IMG/VR virus record: IMGVR_UViG_3300032309_002930
Location: 22,886 to 86,885 of that record
Strand: one strand, 5' to 3'
DNA: 64,000 bases
From: a virus
The notes under the pieces are model-generated. The model was not told where the DNA came from. It worked only from the letters and a program-made list of their open reading frames with translations, and made no database searches. A program made the position numbers and the translations under genes. This document shows positions 1 to 8,457 of this stretch, piece after piece. Numbering within the stretch: the stretch's first letter is position 1; each line of letters starts with the position of its first letter.

Positions 1-12
1 ATGAGGATTGAT

Positions 13-342
13 TTATTTTCTATTTAAATGGTTTTGTATTATATCAAAATTACGATCTAATTTAGCTTCGATTCTATCAAAATAAACTTCAAAAGATTCT
101 TTAGTAACATATGTAGTACTTATTTTTAAGGCTAAATCTGCTATCTCTTGTTGATGTTTCCTTCCTTCTAATTCCATCTCTTTTCTTAAAGTAATAAAAT
201 CACTAAAGGTTTTATCATTAATTTCTTTCATAAGATTCTCTTGCTTATCAAAAAGAGAGAATACTCTAGTGAATAACCATCCTCCAAGAAAGGATAAAGC
301 TCCTAAAATAACATTAAATAGCATTGTAATATCTAAATTCAC
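13..342 (-). CDS. Small membrane-anchored coiled-coil protein
   Basis: A 109-residue protein with one hydrophobic segment at about residues 7-27, followed by a charged, heptad-rich, probably coiled-coil region to the C-terminus. This architecture occurs in phage lysis accessories (i-spanin or holin-like proteins) and in other small phage membrane proteins; no family-specific motif is visible. The start is taken as GTG at 342, because the ATG two bases upstream runs straight into a stop codon and the GTG lies exactly 8 nt from a GTGTAA box. It lies downstream of nrdB on the same strand with a 29-nt gap. Function is unassigned; spanin or holin is only a possibility. Confidence 0.6.
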   Translation of the reverse strand: MNLDITMLFNVILGALSFLGGWLFTRVFSLFDKQENLMKEINDKTFSDFITLRKEMELEGRKHQQEIADLALKISTTYVTKESFEVYFDRIEAKLDRNFDIIQNHLNRK

Positions 343-350
343 ATAGATAA

Positions 351-358
351 TTACACAT
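351..358 (-). promoter_or_regulatory. GTGTAA box upstream of the small membrane protein
   Basis: On the minus strand this reads ATGTGTAA, followed by 8 nt and then the GTG start. It matches the box found before other genes of this window (consensus TAGTGTAA). Inferred to be a phage-specific promoter element; a leaderless transcript would result. Confidence 0.5.
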
Positions 359-371
359 CAATTAATAGATA

Positions 372-1436
372 TTATAGCTTTAAATCTCCAAAATCTTTGT
401 CTTCTATGTCTGTTTTTCTTGCGCCAACTTTATAGCTAGAAATCTCAGTTTCTTGAGGAGCAACTTGTACTTTGCTACTATCTAGATAACTATCATGCCA
501 TCCACCAATAGGGTTATCTTTTTGGTTAAATATCTTCTTATAACCTAAGCTTCTTAGTCTGCTGTCACAAAGCCACTTAGAGTAACCGTCTAGAACCTCT
601 GCATTTAATCCAAGTAAACTACCATTACTAAAAAGATACTTAGACCATTCACTTTCATTCTTGGCGGCTTGCTCATAAAAAGCATAGATTTTATCTTCGC
701 TTTTCTTGACTATACTTGTAAAACCTTCCTTATCTTCATCTCTTAATATTTTGAGTAAATTTTGGCTTACTGCAAAATGAAGAGCTTCATCACGTTGAAT
801 GAATTTAATAATTTTAGAATTGCCTTCCATCTTACCGCGATATCCAAAATAGAAAGAACAAGCAAAAGAAACGTAAAATACAAGACCTTCCATTACGTTG
901 ATAGAAAGAATAGCATCAAAAATCTTTTGTTTAGGATCTTTCTTCTCGTCATCTCCAAGAATTTTATCAAAGTTATTTCTAATTAACTCTGCGCGACTTG
1001 TAATTTCTTTATCTTCCATAATACTATCAAAAAATTTAGTAGCATCTGGATATACATTATTCAAAAGATAAGAATAAGAATAACTATGAATGCCTTCAAA
1101 TTGAGCCCATGTATTCATACAAATCTCAAGTTCTGGATTACTTACGTAGTCTTTAAGAGAATGGATACTTCTGGAAAGCATACTATCGCCAAGAGTTTGA
1201 AATCTTAAATTACTATCAAAAACAAATCTTTCTGTTTCTGTTAGGTTATTATAATCACTACGATCTTTTCCTAAAGCTATTTCATGAGGCCACCAAAAAT
1301 TTTCATTTTGTTTTTTAAATAACTCAAAGAATATTGGGTACTTAAACCGATCATATCTTTGAAGATTAAGATCTTCGCCAAGAAATAATGGTTGTTTAGT
1401 AGTATCTATATTTTTGAAATTTAATACTGTTTTCAT
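372..1436 (-). CDS. nrdB: Class Ia ribonucleotide reductase, small (radical) subunit
   Basis: Forms the diiron-tyrosyl radical cofactor that NrdA uses to reduce ribonucleoside diphosphates to deoxyribonucleotides. All family residues are visible at nearly E. coli numbering: D84 (TLGDS), E114, H117 and radical tyrosine Y121 in EGIHSYSY, E183 in MEGLVFYVSFACSF, and E217/H220 in RDEALH. The C-terminal tail (ending GDLKL) resembles the NrdB tail that docks on NrdA. Length 354 aa is usual for the family. It follows nrdA with 3 nt between the coding regions. A GTGTAA box inside the end of nrdA, 10 nt before this ATG, could give it its own promoter. Confidence 0.97.
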   Translation of the reverse strand: MKTVLNFKNIDTTKQPLFLGEDLNLQRYDRFKYPIFFELFKKQNENFWWPHEIALGKDRSDYNNLTETERFVFDSNLRFQTLGDSMLSRSIHSLKDYVSNPELEICMNTWAQFEGIHSYSYSYLLNNVYPDATKFFDSIMEDKEITSRAELIRNNFDKILGDDEKKDPKQKIFDAILSINVMEGLVFYVSFACSFYFGYRGKMEGNSKIIKFIQRDEALHFAVSQNLLKILRDEDKEGFTSIVKKSEDKIYAFYEQAAKNESEWSKYLFSNGSLLGLNAEVLDGYSKWLCDSRLRSLGYKKIFNQKDNPIGGWHDSYLDSSKVQVAPQETEISSYKVGARKTDIEDKDFGDLKL

Positions 1437-1439
1437 AGA

Positions 1440-3701
1440 TTATAGTTTACACGCACCACTTGAACAGTCTCTATCTTCTTTTTGGTCTAGTGATTGTTCT
1501 CTATCTCCATCGTCTGTGTTATTATAATAAAGACTAATTAATCCAAGACTATATGCATACATGATTTCTTTCATCACTTTAGCGTCTGGTAATATATTGT
1601 TTTCATAATGACTATAATTGTAGTATACGTTAGTTGATATAGCCATGTCAATATATTTTTGAATTATTGCATTGATTTTTAATAATCCACTATTATCTTT
1701 AAGATCATAAGCTAATTCATAATTATCATCATACTTACCAATTCCTGGAACCATTACTGGAAGTTTACCCATTTTACTAGTTTTATAAGTGATAAGACTA
1801 CGAATAGGTTCAACTCCATTTGTAGAGGATTGAATAACCGAACTACTTTCACAAGGCATACAGGAAGATAATGTCGAGTGTCTTAAACCATGTTCTTTAA
1901 TTTGTTTTCTTAGCTTTTCCCAATCAAGAGATAGTTTTCTTTTACATATTTCGTCTACTTTATCTTTATAAGTATCAATTGGTAATATGCCTTTAGAGTA
2001 TTTTGTATGATTGAATTTTTCGCACTTACCTTTTTCTTTGGCTAATTCTAGACTACTCTTTAAAAGGTAATATTGAAAGTATTCCATCCATTCATCAATT
2101 ACTGGTAATGACTTATCTGAACTATATTTTAATTCATTTTTAGCAAGAAAAGCTGCAAGATTAGTAATACCAATTCCAAGACTTCTACGTTTTTTAGCAA
2201 AATTTTCAGCAGCAATATTAAAGTAATCTTGAAGTTCAATGATTTCATCAAGAAATCTTACGATAAGATCGCAAGTCTTTTCAAGATCCTGCCAGTTTTT
2301 TATTTCTAGCATATTTACTGCCGAAAGAATACACATACCGATTTCGCCTTCTTTGTCATTGTAATCGTTTAATGGAATAGTTGGATGGATAACTTCTGTG
2401 CAAAGATTACTCATTGTGACTTTATCATACCAAGCTCCATGCTCATTAGCATGATCTACATTAAGAATATAAATACGACCAGTTTCAACTCTTTCTTTAA
2501 TTATCAAAGAGAATAATTTTCTAGCAGACACTTTCTTTTTTAGTTTTAATTTTTTAGATTCACATTCTTTATATACTTTATCAAAGTCTTTAGTTCCCCA
2601 AGCTTCGTAAAGCTCTGGAACTTCTGAATTATTGAATAATGTGATATCTTCATCTTTCAAAACTCTATCATAGAATAATTTACTCATACCAACAGTATAA
2701 TCAAGCTTACGAACTCGATTGTCATCTGTTCCAGCGTTATTCTTTAATACAACAATATCTTCAATTTCGTAATGCCACCATTGAATATTGCAAGTTGCGC
2801 TACCACCTCTTAAGCCATTTTGTTGCCAAGCTTTTACGCTACTTTCATAAATTTTTAAAAATGGAATTAAACCAGTATGAACAACTTCTCCATTCTTGAT
2901 TGGTGATCCAATAGCTCTAATCTTACTAACATCAATACCAATTCCACATCTATTAGCTGTAGCTATACTAACAGCAGTTGCACTAGCTGTAATACTTTCT
3001 CTTGTGTCATCTACGCCAATTAAACAACAACTAGCATAATTCCTACTAGAAGTTCTTACTCCAGCCATTACTGGCGTTGGTAAATTAATTTTATGCTTAC
3101 TAATAGCATCATAGAATTTTCTTACATAATTCAATCTTGAATCTAATGGATATTTTGCAAAAGCATAAGATGCAATTAATATATAAGCAAATTGTGGAGT
3201 TTCATAAATTTGACCAGTGGTTCTATTTTTAATTAAATATTTATCGCAAAGTTGTTTAATTCCAGCATAAGTAAAAGTAAAATCTCTTTCGTGATCAATG
3301 AACTCTCCGATCTTATTTATTTCGTCTTCGGAATAATTTTCTAAAATTGAACTATCGTATACTTTATTCTTTATGCCTTGATTTAAAAACTCTAATAGTC
3401 TTGGAGCATGTTTTCCTTTCCAAACGTCTTTTCTTAATTGATAATTTAAAAGTCTAGCAGCAACAAATTGATAATTTGGTTTTTCAGTTGAAATAAGATT
3501 AGCTGCACTTTCAATCAATAGGTTGTGTATCTCTTTGCTTGTGATACCATCATGTATGTTTATTTTTGCGTTTATCTCTATATCTGTTAGACTTACTCCA
3601 GTATAACCATCAATTGCCCAATTGATAACTTTATTTATTTTCTCTACATCAAATTTTTCTGTTGCACCATTTCTTTTTTTTATAATAACGTTCTTGCTCA
3701 T
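1440..3701 (-). CDS. nrdA: Class Ia ribonucleotide reductase, large (catalytic) subunit
   Basis: Reduces ribonucleoside diphosphates to dNDPs with NrdB. The N-terminal ~90 residues are an ATP-cone (IIKKRNGATEKFD), the usual allosteric activity domain. Catalytic residues are in place: active-site N432, C434 and E436 in SNLCTE; redox cysteines C225 (adjacent C226) and C457 (GEIGMC); the tyrosine pair in NVYYNYSHY for radical transfer; and the C-terminal redox pair C746/C751 in CSSGACKL, very close to the E. coli tail. Length 753 aa is normal. A weak purine-rich site (AGAAAG) precedes the ATG. Upstream lies a ~420-nt region with a structured RNA and a strong promoter, so expression may be controlled by that leader. 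Confidence 0.97.
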   Translation of the reverse strand: MSKNVIIKKRNGATEKFDVEKINKVINWAIDGYTGVSLTDIEINAKINIHDGITSKEIHNLLIESAANLISTEKPNYQFVAARLLNYQLRKDVWKGKHAPRLLEFLNQGIKNKVYDSSILENYSEDEINKIGEFIDHERDFTFTYAGIKQLCDKYLIKNRTTGQIYETPQFAYILIASYAFAKYPLDSRLNYVRKFYDAISKHKINLPTPVMAGVRTSSRNYASCCLIGVDDTRESITASATAVSIATANRCGIGIDVSKIRAIGSPIKNGEVVHTGLIPFLKIYESSVKAWQQNGLRGGSATCNIQWWHYEIEDIVVLKNNAGTDDNRVRKLDYTVGMSKLFYDRVLKDEDITLFNNSEVPELYEAWGTKDFDKVYKECESKKLKLKKKVSARKLFSLIIKERVETGRIYILNVDHANEHGAWYDKVTMSNLCTEVIHPTIPLNDYNDKEGEIGMCILSAVNMLEIKNWQDLEKTCDLIVRFLDEIIELQDYFNIAAENFAKKRRSLGIGITNLAAFLAKNELKYSSDKSLPVIDEWMEYFQYYLLKSSLELAKEKGKCEKFNHTKYSKGILPIDTYKDKVDEICKRKLSLDWEKLRKQIKEHGLRHSTLSSCMPCESSSVIQSSTNGVEPIRSLITYKTSKMGKLPVMVPGIGKYDDNYELAYDLKDNSGLLKINAIIQKYIDMAISTNVYYNYSHYENNILPDAKVMKEIMYAYSLGLISLYYNNTDDGDREQSLDQKEDRDCSSGACKL
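1447..1452 (-). promoter_or_regulatory. GTGTAA box in nrdA 3' end, before nrdB
   Basis: The last nrdA codons (Cys-Lys-Leu-stop) read TGTAAACTATAA. Together with the preceding G they create GTGTAAACTATAA, nearly the same as GTGTAAACTATTTAT before the gene at 44630. The distance to the nrdB ATG is 10 nt. It may be coincidental because the bases are also coding. Confidence 0.35.
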
Positions 3702-3840
3702 ATTTTCTTTCTAGCGTAAAGAATAGTTTACAGTATTTTTAATTTTTATAAAAGAAAAATAACTATATTAATGTTAATAACTTCATATCTTAATAAACAA
3801 GTGTACTGATCTAATATCTTTTCCTAATAAATATTTCCCA

Positions 3841-4120
3841 ATGAGCTCCTTCAAAGCAGAGCTTTCCCTGTGTTTTACCACAAGTTCGCTTGAGCCGTTA
3901 GTTCAATTTCCCAATTGAGTCCATAAGCCTTTCGGCTCCCTAACACTTATCGGATGTCGGTAGGATCATCCATCGCGTGTTAGCCCTTTCACCTACACTC
4001 CCAGAATTTCTTCTGGTTTCTCAGGTCGCAAGCTCTGTTAGCGTTGCCTGACGTTAAGAACTAATCTAACTCACCATTTTAAGGAGTATGGCAAACCTTT
4101 TCGCCTTTCAGCGAGATGTC
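3841..4120 (-). ncRNA. Structured RNA of unknown family upstream of nrdA
   Basis: A gene-free region with far higher G+C than its flanks: 28 of 60 bases at 3961-4020 against 7 of 60 at 3721-3780. Read on the minus strand it forms many helices: CCAGAA-GAAA-TTCTGG (4016-4001), AGCC-GAAA-GGCT (3937-3926), TCAATT-GGGA-AATTGA (3918-3903), AGCTC/GAGCT (3863-3859/3848-3844), and CAGGCAA paired with TTGC..CTG (4050-4022). Helix CTAACAC/GTGTTAG (3983-3977/3946-3940) encloses hairpin GGATG/CATCC, whose loop CCTAC (3964-3960) pairs with upstream GTAGG (3996-3992), a pseudoknot. GNRA loops occur only in the minus-strand reading, which fixes the strand. No terminator is seen before nrdA; 3702-3840 is AT-rich leader without other features. 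It could be a cis-regulatory leader of nrdA or a separate RNA. I could not match it to RNase P, tmRNA, SRP, 6S, group I intron or cobalamin riboswitch motifs. Confidence 0.8.
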
Positions 4121-4125
4121 GTATT

Positions 4126-4154
4126 ATAATACATCAATAAATATATTTTGTCAA
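4126..4154 (-). promoter_or_regulatory. Sigma70-type promoter for the structured RNA / nrdA
   Basis: Minus strand: TTGACA at 4154-4149, a 17-nt spacer, then TATTAT at 4131-4126, running into TATAAT (4128-4123). Transcription should begin near 4120, just before the first helices of the RNA. It sits directly after the stop codon of the glycosyltransferase gene upstream. Confidence 0.8.
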
Positions 4155-4161
4155 ATAAAAT

Positions 4162-4842
4162 TTATTCAATCATTTTATAGTAATCATGATCAAAATGTGG
4201 ATTTAAATTTATTATTCCATTTTCTTTTATACAAAGTTTTTCAGCCCAATCATAGATTTCTTTATTAGTTCTATTTCCCATTCCAGAAACATGATAAGTA
4301 TTCATTCCCCATCTATATATCATAGTAGGATTTTTTAAAGATGTGAAGACTTTAGCATTATAATTACCAAAAGTTCTCATATCTTCAAGATAAGTTGTAT
4401 CATTGCATACAAGTTTTTTTAAATATTTTTGAGTATAAATAACACCAGTGTTATAATTTCCGCTAGCACCCTTAAACTTATTATCTACAAAATAGTAATG
4501 AGCACTACTTCGATATATATCATATCCAGGATTTTCTTTTATTGTTTCTTTTGATAAATTGACTGCATTACTAGCTAGCAAATCATCATCCTCCAACCTA
4601 TAAATATAATCATTCTTACATTCTGTATAACCATAGTGATATTTACTCTCAATAGAGGCAAATCTTTCTTTTAAATTTACAATTTTAATATTTGGATGAT
4701 TTAAAATATATTCTACATTTTTATTATCATTAATAATAACCATCTCATCAGAATCATTTAAATTTTTTTGATTTAAAAAAGAATATATAGCTTCTTCTAA
4801 TAGATGTTTCCTTTGATATGTTATAGTAAGAAAGGAAATCAT
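4162..4842 (-). CDS. Glycosyltransferase, family 2-like
   Basis: A 226-residue GT-A fold enzyme. The N-terminus (SFLTITYQRKHLLEEAIYSF) and the acidic metal/nucleotide-sugar site EDDD at about residues 82-85 (YRLEDDDLL) are typical of family 2-like transferases, which move a sugar from a nucleotide-sugar donor. It has no signal peptide or membrane segment, so it should act in the cytoplasm. It is separated from the plus-strand sugar block by a divergent promoter region and carries its own GTGTAA box exactly 8 nt upstream of the ATG. Acceptor unknown. Confidence 0.8.
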   Translation of the reverse strand: MISFLTITYQRKHLLEEAIYSFLNQKNLNDSDEMVIINDNKNVEYILNHPNIKIVNLKERFASIESKYHYGYTECKNDYIYRLEDDDLLASNAVNLSKETIKENPGYDIYRSSAHYYFVDNKFKGASGNYNTGVIYTQKYLKKLVCNDTTYLEDMRTFGNYNAKVFTSLKNPTMIYRWGMNTYHVSGMGNRTNKEIYDWAEKLCIKENGIINLNPHFDHDYYKMIE

Positions 4843-4850
4843 ACTATATT

Positions 4851-4858
4851 TTACACAT
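4851..4858 (-). promoter_or_regulatory. GTGTAA box before the minus-strand glycosyltransferase
   Basis: Minus strand reads ATGTGTAA, then 8 nt, then ATG at 4842. It forms a divergent pair with the plus-strand box at 4871-4878. Confidence 0.55.
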
Positions 4859-4870
4859 ATTTGTTGATTT

Positions 4871-4878
4871 TAGTGTAA
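4871..4878 (+). promoter_or_regulatory. TAGTGTAA box before the Dps-like gene
   Basis: TAGTGTAA followed by 8 nt and ATG at 4887. The box ends on the first base of an upstream in-frame ATG (4878), which argues that 4887 is the real start. Confidence 0.55.
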
Positions 4879-4886
4879 TGCTATAT

Positions 4887-5681
4887 ATGCCAATACCTCA
4901 ACCAAACGACAATGAAAAACAAAACGATTATATGGGTCGTTGCATGCATTTTTTAAATAAAAAAGGCGAAACAAAAAGACCTCAAAATCAACAAGTTGCA
5001 ATTTGCCTTAATACTTTTAAAGGACCAAAAAAGAAAAGTAAAGCAGAAGTTGAGATTGATTTTTCCGAACAAATTAAAAATCTGAAAAAAGAAGAAATCA
5101 AAACAGAAGAAGCTCCAAAAGTTGAAGCTAAAGTTGAAGAACCAATAAATACTGCTGTAACTGCACCAGCACCAGAAGTTAAAGCAAAAGAAGTAAAAAT
5201 AGAAGAAGCATCAGCTTCTTGTGGTAAGCCAAATTGTGGTTCAGTTCAACAATTCGAAGAAATAAAAACCGAAGAAGTTAAAATTGATGAGACGAAAGCA
5301 GAAACTGATGGCAAGGGCGAATTGATTCAAACAACCCTTCTTCAAATGCAACATCAATATAAAATTCTTCATTGGCAAACTCAATCATTCTCACAGCATA
5401 AATCATTTGATGAAATCGTAAGTAGCTTAATGGAAAATACTGATGAATTTATTGAAACTTACATGGGTAAATATAGTAGAGTAATTGCAGCTGGAACTTT
5501 TAATATTACTTTAGCTAATTATAAAGATACAGATTTCATGGCTCTTACAGATAAATATATTGAATTTTTAATTGGCTTATCTAATATACTTGACGCTTCA
5601 AAAGATTCAGATCTATTAAATATTAGAGATGAAATTCTTGGTTCATTAAATCAATTAAAATATCTATTAACACTTCAATAA
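4887..5681 (+). CDS. Phage protein with RCM-type N-terminus and ferritin/Dps-like C-terminal domain
   Basis: Three parts are visible. Residues 1-45 carry a short Cys-containing motif (YMGRCMHFL ... QQVAICLNTF) that recurs at the N-termini of phage head-associated proteins. Residues ~50-140 are a Lys/Glu/Pro-rich linker. The C-terminal ~125 residues are helical (HQYKILHWQTQSF, then DEIVSSLMENTDEFIE) and recall the first helices of Dps/ferritin proteins and the uncharacterised family I remember as DUF5856. Start 4887 (MPIPQPND) is preferred to 4878 because of the TAGTGTAA box spacing. Function unknown; iron or ssDNA binding is only a structural analogy. Confidence 0.6.
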   Translation: MPIPQPNDNEKQNDYMGRCMHFLNKKGETKRPQNQQVAICLNTFKGPKKKSKAEVEIDFSEQIKNLKKEEIKTEEAPKVEAKVEEPINTAVTAPAPEVKAKEVKIEEASASCGKPNCGSVQQFEEIKTEEVKIDETKAETDGKGELIQTTLLQMQHQYKILHWQTQSFSQHKSFDEIVSSLMENTDEFIETYMGKYSRVIAAGTFNITLANYKDTDFMALTDKYIEFLIGLSNILDASKDSDLLNIRDEILGSLNQLKYLLTLQ

Positions 5682-5682
5682 T

Positions 5683-5982
5683 ATGAGAAGAATCAAAGTC
5701 TTAGAATTTGACATTACTCAAACTGAAGCTTATCAAAAAAACTATAAGGGTAAAAAAAGAAGCCAATTAAAAGATAGTGATTTTCTTTTTCCAGAAAAAC
5801 GTTCATTTCCAATAGTATCTCCACAAGATGTAAGAGACGCAATTAATAATTACGGTCGCATGGGTGGAGGAATGAGTTATGACGCATTTATTAAAAAATT
5901 ATATCAAAAAGCTAAAAGTAAAGGCCCAGAGTTCGTATCTGCTATTCCAGAAAAAACAAGAAAAGAACATAATTTAAGTTAA
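5683..5982 (+). CDS. Small phage protein with LKDSDFLFPEKRSFPI motif
   Basis: A 99-residue protein, starting one base after the preceding stop and probably co-transcribed with it. The motif LKDSDFLFPEKRSFPI followed by a helix (VRDAINNYGRMGG) resembles a short module (DUF6582-like, from memory) found alone or fused to phage head maturation and capsid proteins. No catalytic residues are recognisable. Pairing with the preceding gene, which also has a head-associated N-terminal motif, suggests a virion-related role. Confidence 0.55.
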   Translation: MRRIKVLEFDITQTEAYQKNYKGKKRSQLKDSDFLFPEKRSFPIVSPQDVRDAINNYGRMGGGMSYDAFIKKLYQKAKSKGPEFVSAIPEKTRKEHNLS

Positions 5983-5989
5983 AATTATA

Positions 5990-6018
5990 TTGACTTTTTA
6001 TTTTAATTAAACTATCAT
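5990..6018 (+). promoter_or_regulatory. Sigma70-type promoter at the head of the sugar block
   Basis: TTGACT (5990-5995), 17-nt spacer, TATCAT (6013-6018). The -10 box ends 15 nt before the ATG at 6034, giving a very short leader without a Shine-Dalgarno site. Confidence 0.7.
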
Positions 6019-6033
6019 ATAAATAACATTTAT

Positions 6034-6921
6034 ATGAATAAGAAGTATATATTGCTTGATGATCAATCAATAGAGATTGGCGGAACCAATTTAACCACAT
6101 TGTCTATCCTAGAAGACAGAAGTAATGAAGTGTTCACGTTAACTCCGAGTTCATTATCATTATATGATATTAATGACAATAAAGATAAATTATGGATAAT
6201 TGGTAATATAATGACTCTTTTAAATAATCCAAATAAAAATATAATTTTTGAATTATTTGAAAATATTAATTTTGTTAAATTAGAATTTGATTACAATTTC
6301 TGTCAATACAGAGGAGAAATTCCACATCAAAAATTAGCATCACAACCTTGTACTTGTCCACATGGTTTAACTGGAAATAAAGCCCTCTCTGATATCTATA
6401 ATTTAATTACAACAAATGCCAAACATTCGTTCTTTATGTCAGAAAGACAAAGAGCTATATATGCTAATCATATGCCTTTATTGAATTTTTCTAAAACAAG
6501 CATTCTTTCATCTTGTTTTTCAAAGAAAAATCTAGAAAACTTTATTTCATTAAGAGCAAATCCAAAAAATGAAAAATTTGCAATCTTAGAAGGTTTTGGT
6601 GGTTGGCACAGTACAGCTAAGGGTCTGGAAGAAGCAAAAAACTTCTGTACAATCAATAATATAGAGTTTGATATTTTGCCAGTTCAAGCTTACGATAAGC
6701 ATATACAACTTTTATCTACTTATAAAGGATTAGTTTTCTTACCTATTATTGATGATACTTGCCCTAGATGTATTATTGAAGCTAGGCTTTTAGGATTAGA
6801 CGTTATAACAAACATACATTCACAACATGTAACTGAATGGTGGTGGAAAAAACCGCATTTAACTGAAGAGTATATAAAAGATAGACCTAAGCATTTTTGG
6901 AATATAATAGATTCTTTATAA
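6034..6921 (+). CDS. Putative GT-B-type glycosyltransferase
   Basis: A 295-residue soluble protein, first gene of the plus-strand sugar block. The C-terminal third (LPIIDDTCPRCIIEARLLGL then DVITN) has the look of the nucleotide-sugar-binding half of GT-B transferases, where an acidic residue precedes a 'gxPVI'-like strand. The N-terminal half has a Cys-containing stretch (QPCTCPHGLTG) but no recognised motif. It has its own promoter. The family assignment is tentative; donor and acceptor are unknown. Confidence 0.5.
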   Translation: MNKKYILLDDQSIEIGGTNLTTLSILEDRSNEVFTLTPSSLSLYDINDNKDKLWIIGNIMTLLNNPNKNIIFELFENINFVKLEFDYNFCQYRGEIPHQKLASQPCTCPHGLTGNKALSDIYNLITTNAKHSFFMSERQRAIYANHMPLLNFSKTSILSSCFSKKNLENFISLRANPKNEKFAILEGFGGWHSTAKGLEEAKNFCTINNIEFDILPVQAYDKHIQLLSTYKGLVFLPIIDDTCPRCIIEARLLGLDVITNIHSQHVTEWWWKKPHLTEEYIKDRPKHFWNIIDSL

Positions 6922-6958
6922 AAGTAATAATTATATTAAGAATATAATTAGCAAATAT

Positions 6959-7675
6959 ATGAAATTAGGAATTTTATTACCCATCAAAAATTCTGCAGAT
7001 AGTATAGACGCATGTTTATCTAGTATACAAAATCAAACTAGTTTTTTAAATAATAATTTTGAATACGAAATAGTATTGATAGATAATAATTCCAAAGATA
7101 ATTTAAAAGAAAAAATACAGAAATATAAAAATATAAAGTATTTATCTTGTGATATTGATGGTATAGTTCCCACTTTAAATACTGGGTTATTTTATATATT
7201 AAATAATTCAAATATAAAATATATAGCTAGAATTGACGCAGATGATGAATGGCTTTCAAGTAAAATAGAAAAACAAATGACTTTTTTATTAAATAATAAG
7301 CATATACACATCTGTGGAACTCAAATGAATTTTATAAAAGCTAATGAAGATGTTAATCTACCATTTAAAATAACTCCATACCCAATTGATGATGCATCAA
7401 TAAAAACCTCCTTAATTAATGGAATGAATCCAATTGGTCATCCAAGTGTCATCTATAATAAAGAAATTTTTTTAAAATTTGGCGGATATGATGAAACATA
7501 TAAACATGCAGAAGATTTAGACTTATGGTTAAAATGTTTAAAATTTTTTAATTTTGCAAATATTAACGAACCACTAGTTAATTATAAATTTGGAAAAAAA
7601 TGGTATAACGAAATTCAAAACAAAAACTGCAAACTTTTAAATAAAAGAACTGGGGATTTATATTTTAGTATATGA
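6959..7675 (+). CDS. Glycosyltransferase family 2
   Basis: A 238-residue GT-A enzyme: N-terminal LGILLPIKNSADSIDACLSS, the first nucleotide-binding aspartate region IVLIDNNSKD, and the DxD-type site ARIDADDEW at about residue 97, all typical of GT2. Downstream GHPSVIYNKEIF and HAEDLDLW are also characteristic of the family. It overlaps the next gene by 4 nt, suggesting translational coupling. A TATAAT hexamer 10 nt before the ATG has no matching -35 box. Acts on a cytoplasmic acceptor; specificity unknown. Confidence 0.9.
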   Translation: MKLGILLPIKNSADSIDACLSSIQNQTSFLNNNFEYEIVLIDNNSKDNLKEKIQKYKNIKYLSCDIDGIVPTLNTGLFYILNNSNIKYIARIDADDEWLSSKIEKQMTFLLNNKHIHICGTQMNFIKANEDVNLPFKITPYPIDDASIKTSLINGMNPIGHPSVIYNKEIFLKFGGYDETYKHAEDLDLWLKCLKFFNFANINEPLVNYKFGKKWYNEIQNKNCKLLNKRTGDLYFSI

Positions 7676-8457
7676 TTATTTCTAAAATTCAAGGAGGACT
7701 AGGAAATCAATTATTTCAATGGGCAATAGCAGAAAATTTAGCCAATTTAAGTAATACAAATTATTCATTCGATATATCTTTTTATTTAAATCAAAATCAT
7801 AGAAAGTTTGAACTTTATAAATTTAAAAATATTCCAATAAATATTAGTCAAGTTAAAGATATAAATATGTCAATGTTAAATATAATTAATGAATCTTCTA
7901 TCTCATTCAATGAAATATACTATAAAGATCCAACATATTTACATGGATATTGGCAAAATGAAATCTTTTTCAGAAAATCTAAAGATTTAATAAAATCAAA
8001 ATTAAAAATAGATAATAATTTAGATATTTATATTAAAAATAAATACCCTATACTTAACGAAAATACAGTATCAATGCACATAAGAAGAACTGATTATCTA
8101 TCTCTTTCGGACTATCATTATAATCAATCTTTAAATTATTATAATAATGCATATGATATTTTAAATGATAAAAATATAAACGTCATAGTATTCTCAGACG
8201 ATATCAACTGGTGCAAAGAAAATATGAAATTCAATAATATTCATTATATTGAGAACGAAGATAATATTGTTGATCTTTATATTATGTCAAAATGTAAAAA
8301 TAATATTATAGCAAATAGCACATTTAGTTGGTGGGCAGCATGGCTAAATGAAAATACAGAAAAAAAAGTTTTTGCTCCTAAAAACTGGTTTAGCCACAAA
8401 GGTCCAGAAAAAACAAATTTACTTTTAGATCAATGGATTATTATTGACAATAATTGA
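7672..8457 (+). CDS. Alpha-1,2-fucosyltransferase-like, GT11
   Basis: A 261-residue GT11 member. N-terminal GGLGNQLFQWAIAENLA is the family signature. The GDP-fucose-binding motif HxRRxDY is present as HIRRTDYL at about residues 140-147. The C-terminal NSTFSWWAAWLN and APKNWF are also conserved in GT11. The usual donor is GDP-fucose, whose precursor GDP-4-keto-6-deoxymannose could be made by the GMD gene at 18803 in the same block; no fucose synthase is obvious here. Overlaps the preceding GT2 gene by 4 nt. Confidence 0.88.
   Translation: MIISKIQGGLGNQLFQWAIAENLANLSNTNYSFDISFYLNQNHRKFELYKFKNIPINISQVKDINMSMLNIINESSISFNEIYYKDPTYLHGYWQNEIFFRKSKDLIKSKLKIDNNLDIYIKNKYPILNENTVSMHIRRTDYLSLSDYHYNQSLNYYNNAYDILNDKNINVIVFSDDINWCKENMKFNNIHYIENEDNIVDLYIMSKCKNNIIANSTFSWWAAWLNENTEKKVFAPKNWFSHKGPEKTNLLLDQWIIIDNN

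Noticed and set aside
3841-4120. tmRNA read on the plus strand, with a tag-like ORF ATG-GCA-AAC... at 4087 after AAGGAG
   Set aside because: The plus-strand reading has no tRNA-like ends and its hairpin loops are UUUC/UCCC rather than GNRA; the peptide does not end in a degradation-tag sequence. The promoter and GNRA loops point to the minus strand.
3841-4120. Group I intron or RNase P RNA
   Set aside because: No P7-type GACUA/UAGUC pairing and no interrupted gene for an intron; the short match GGUGAAAGGG to RNase P is not supported by the other conserved regions.
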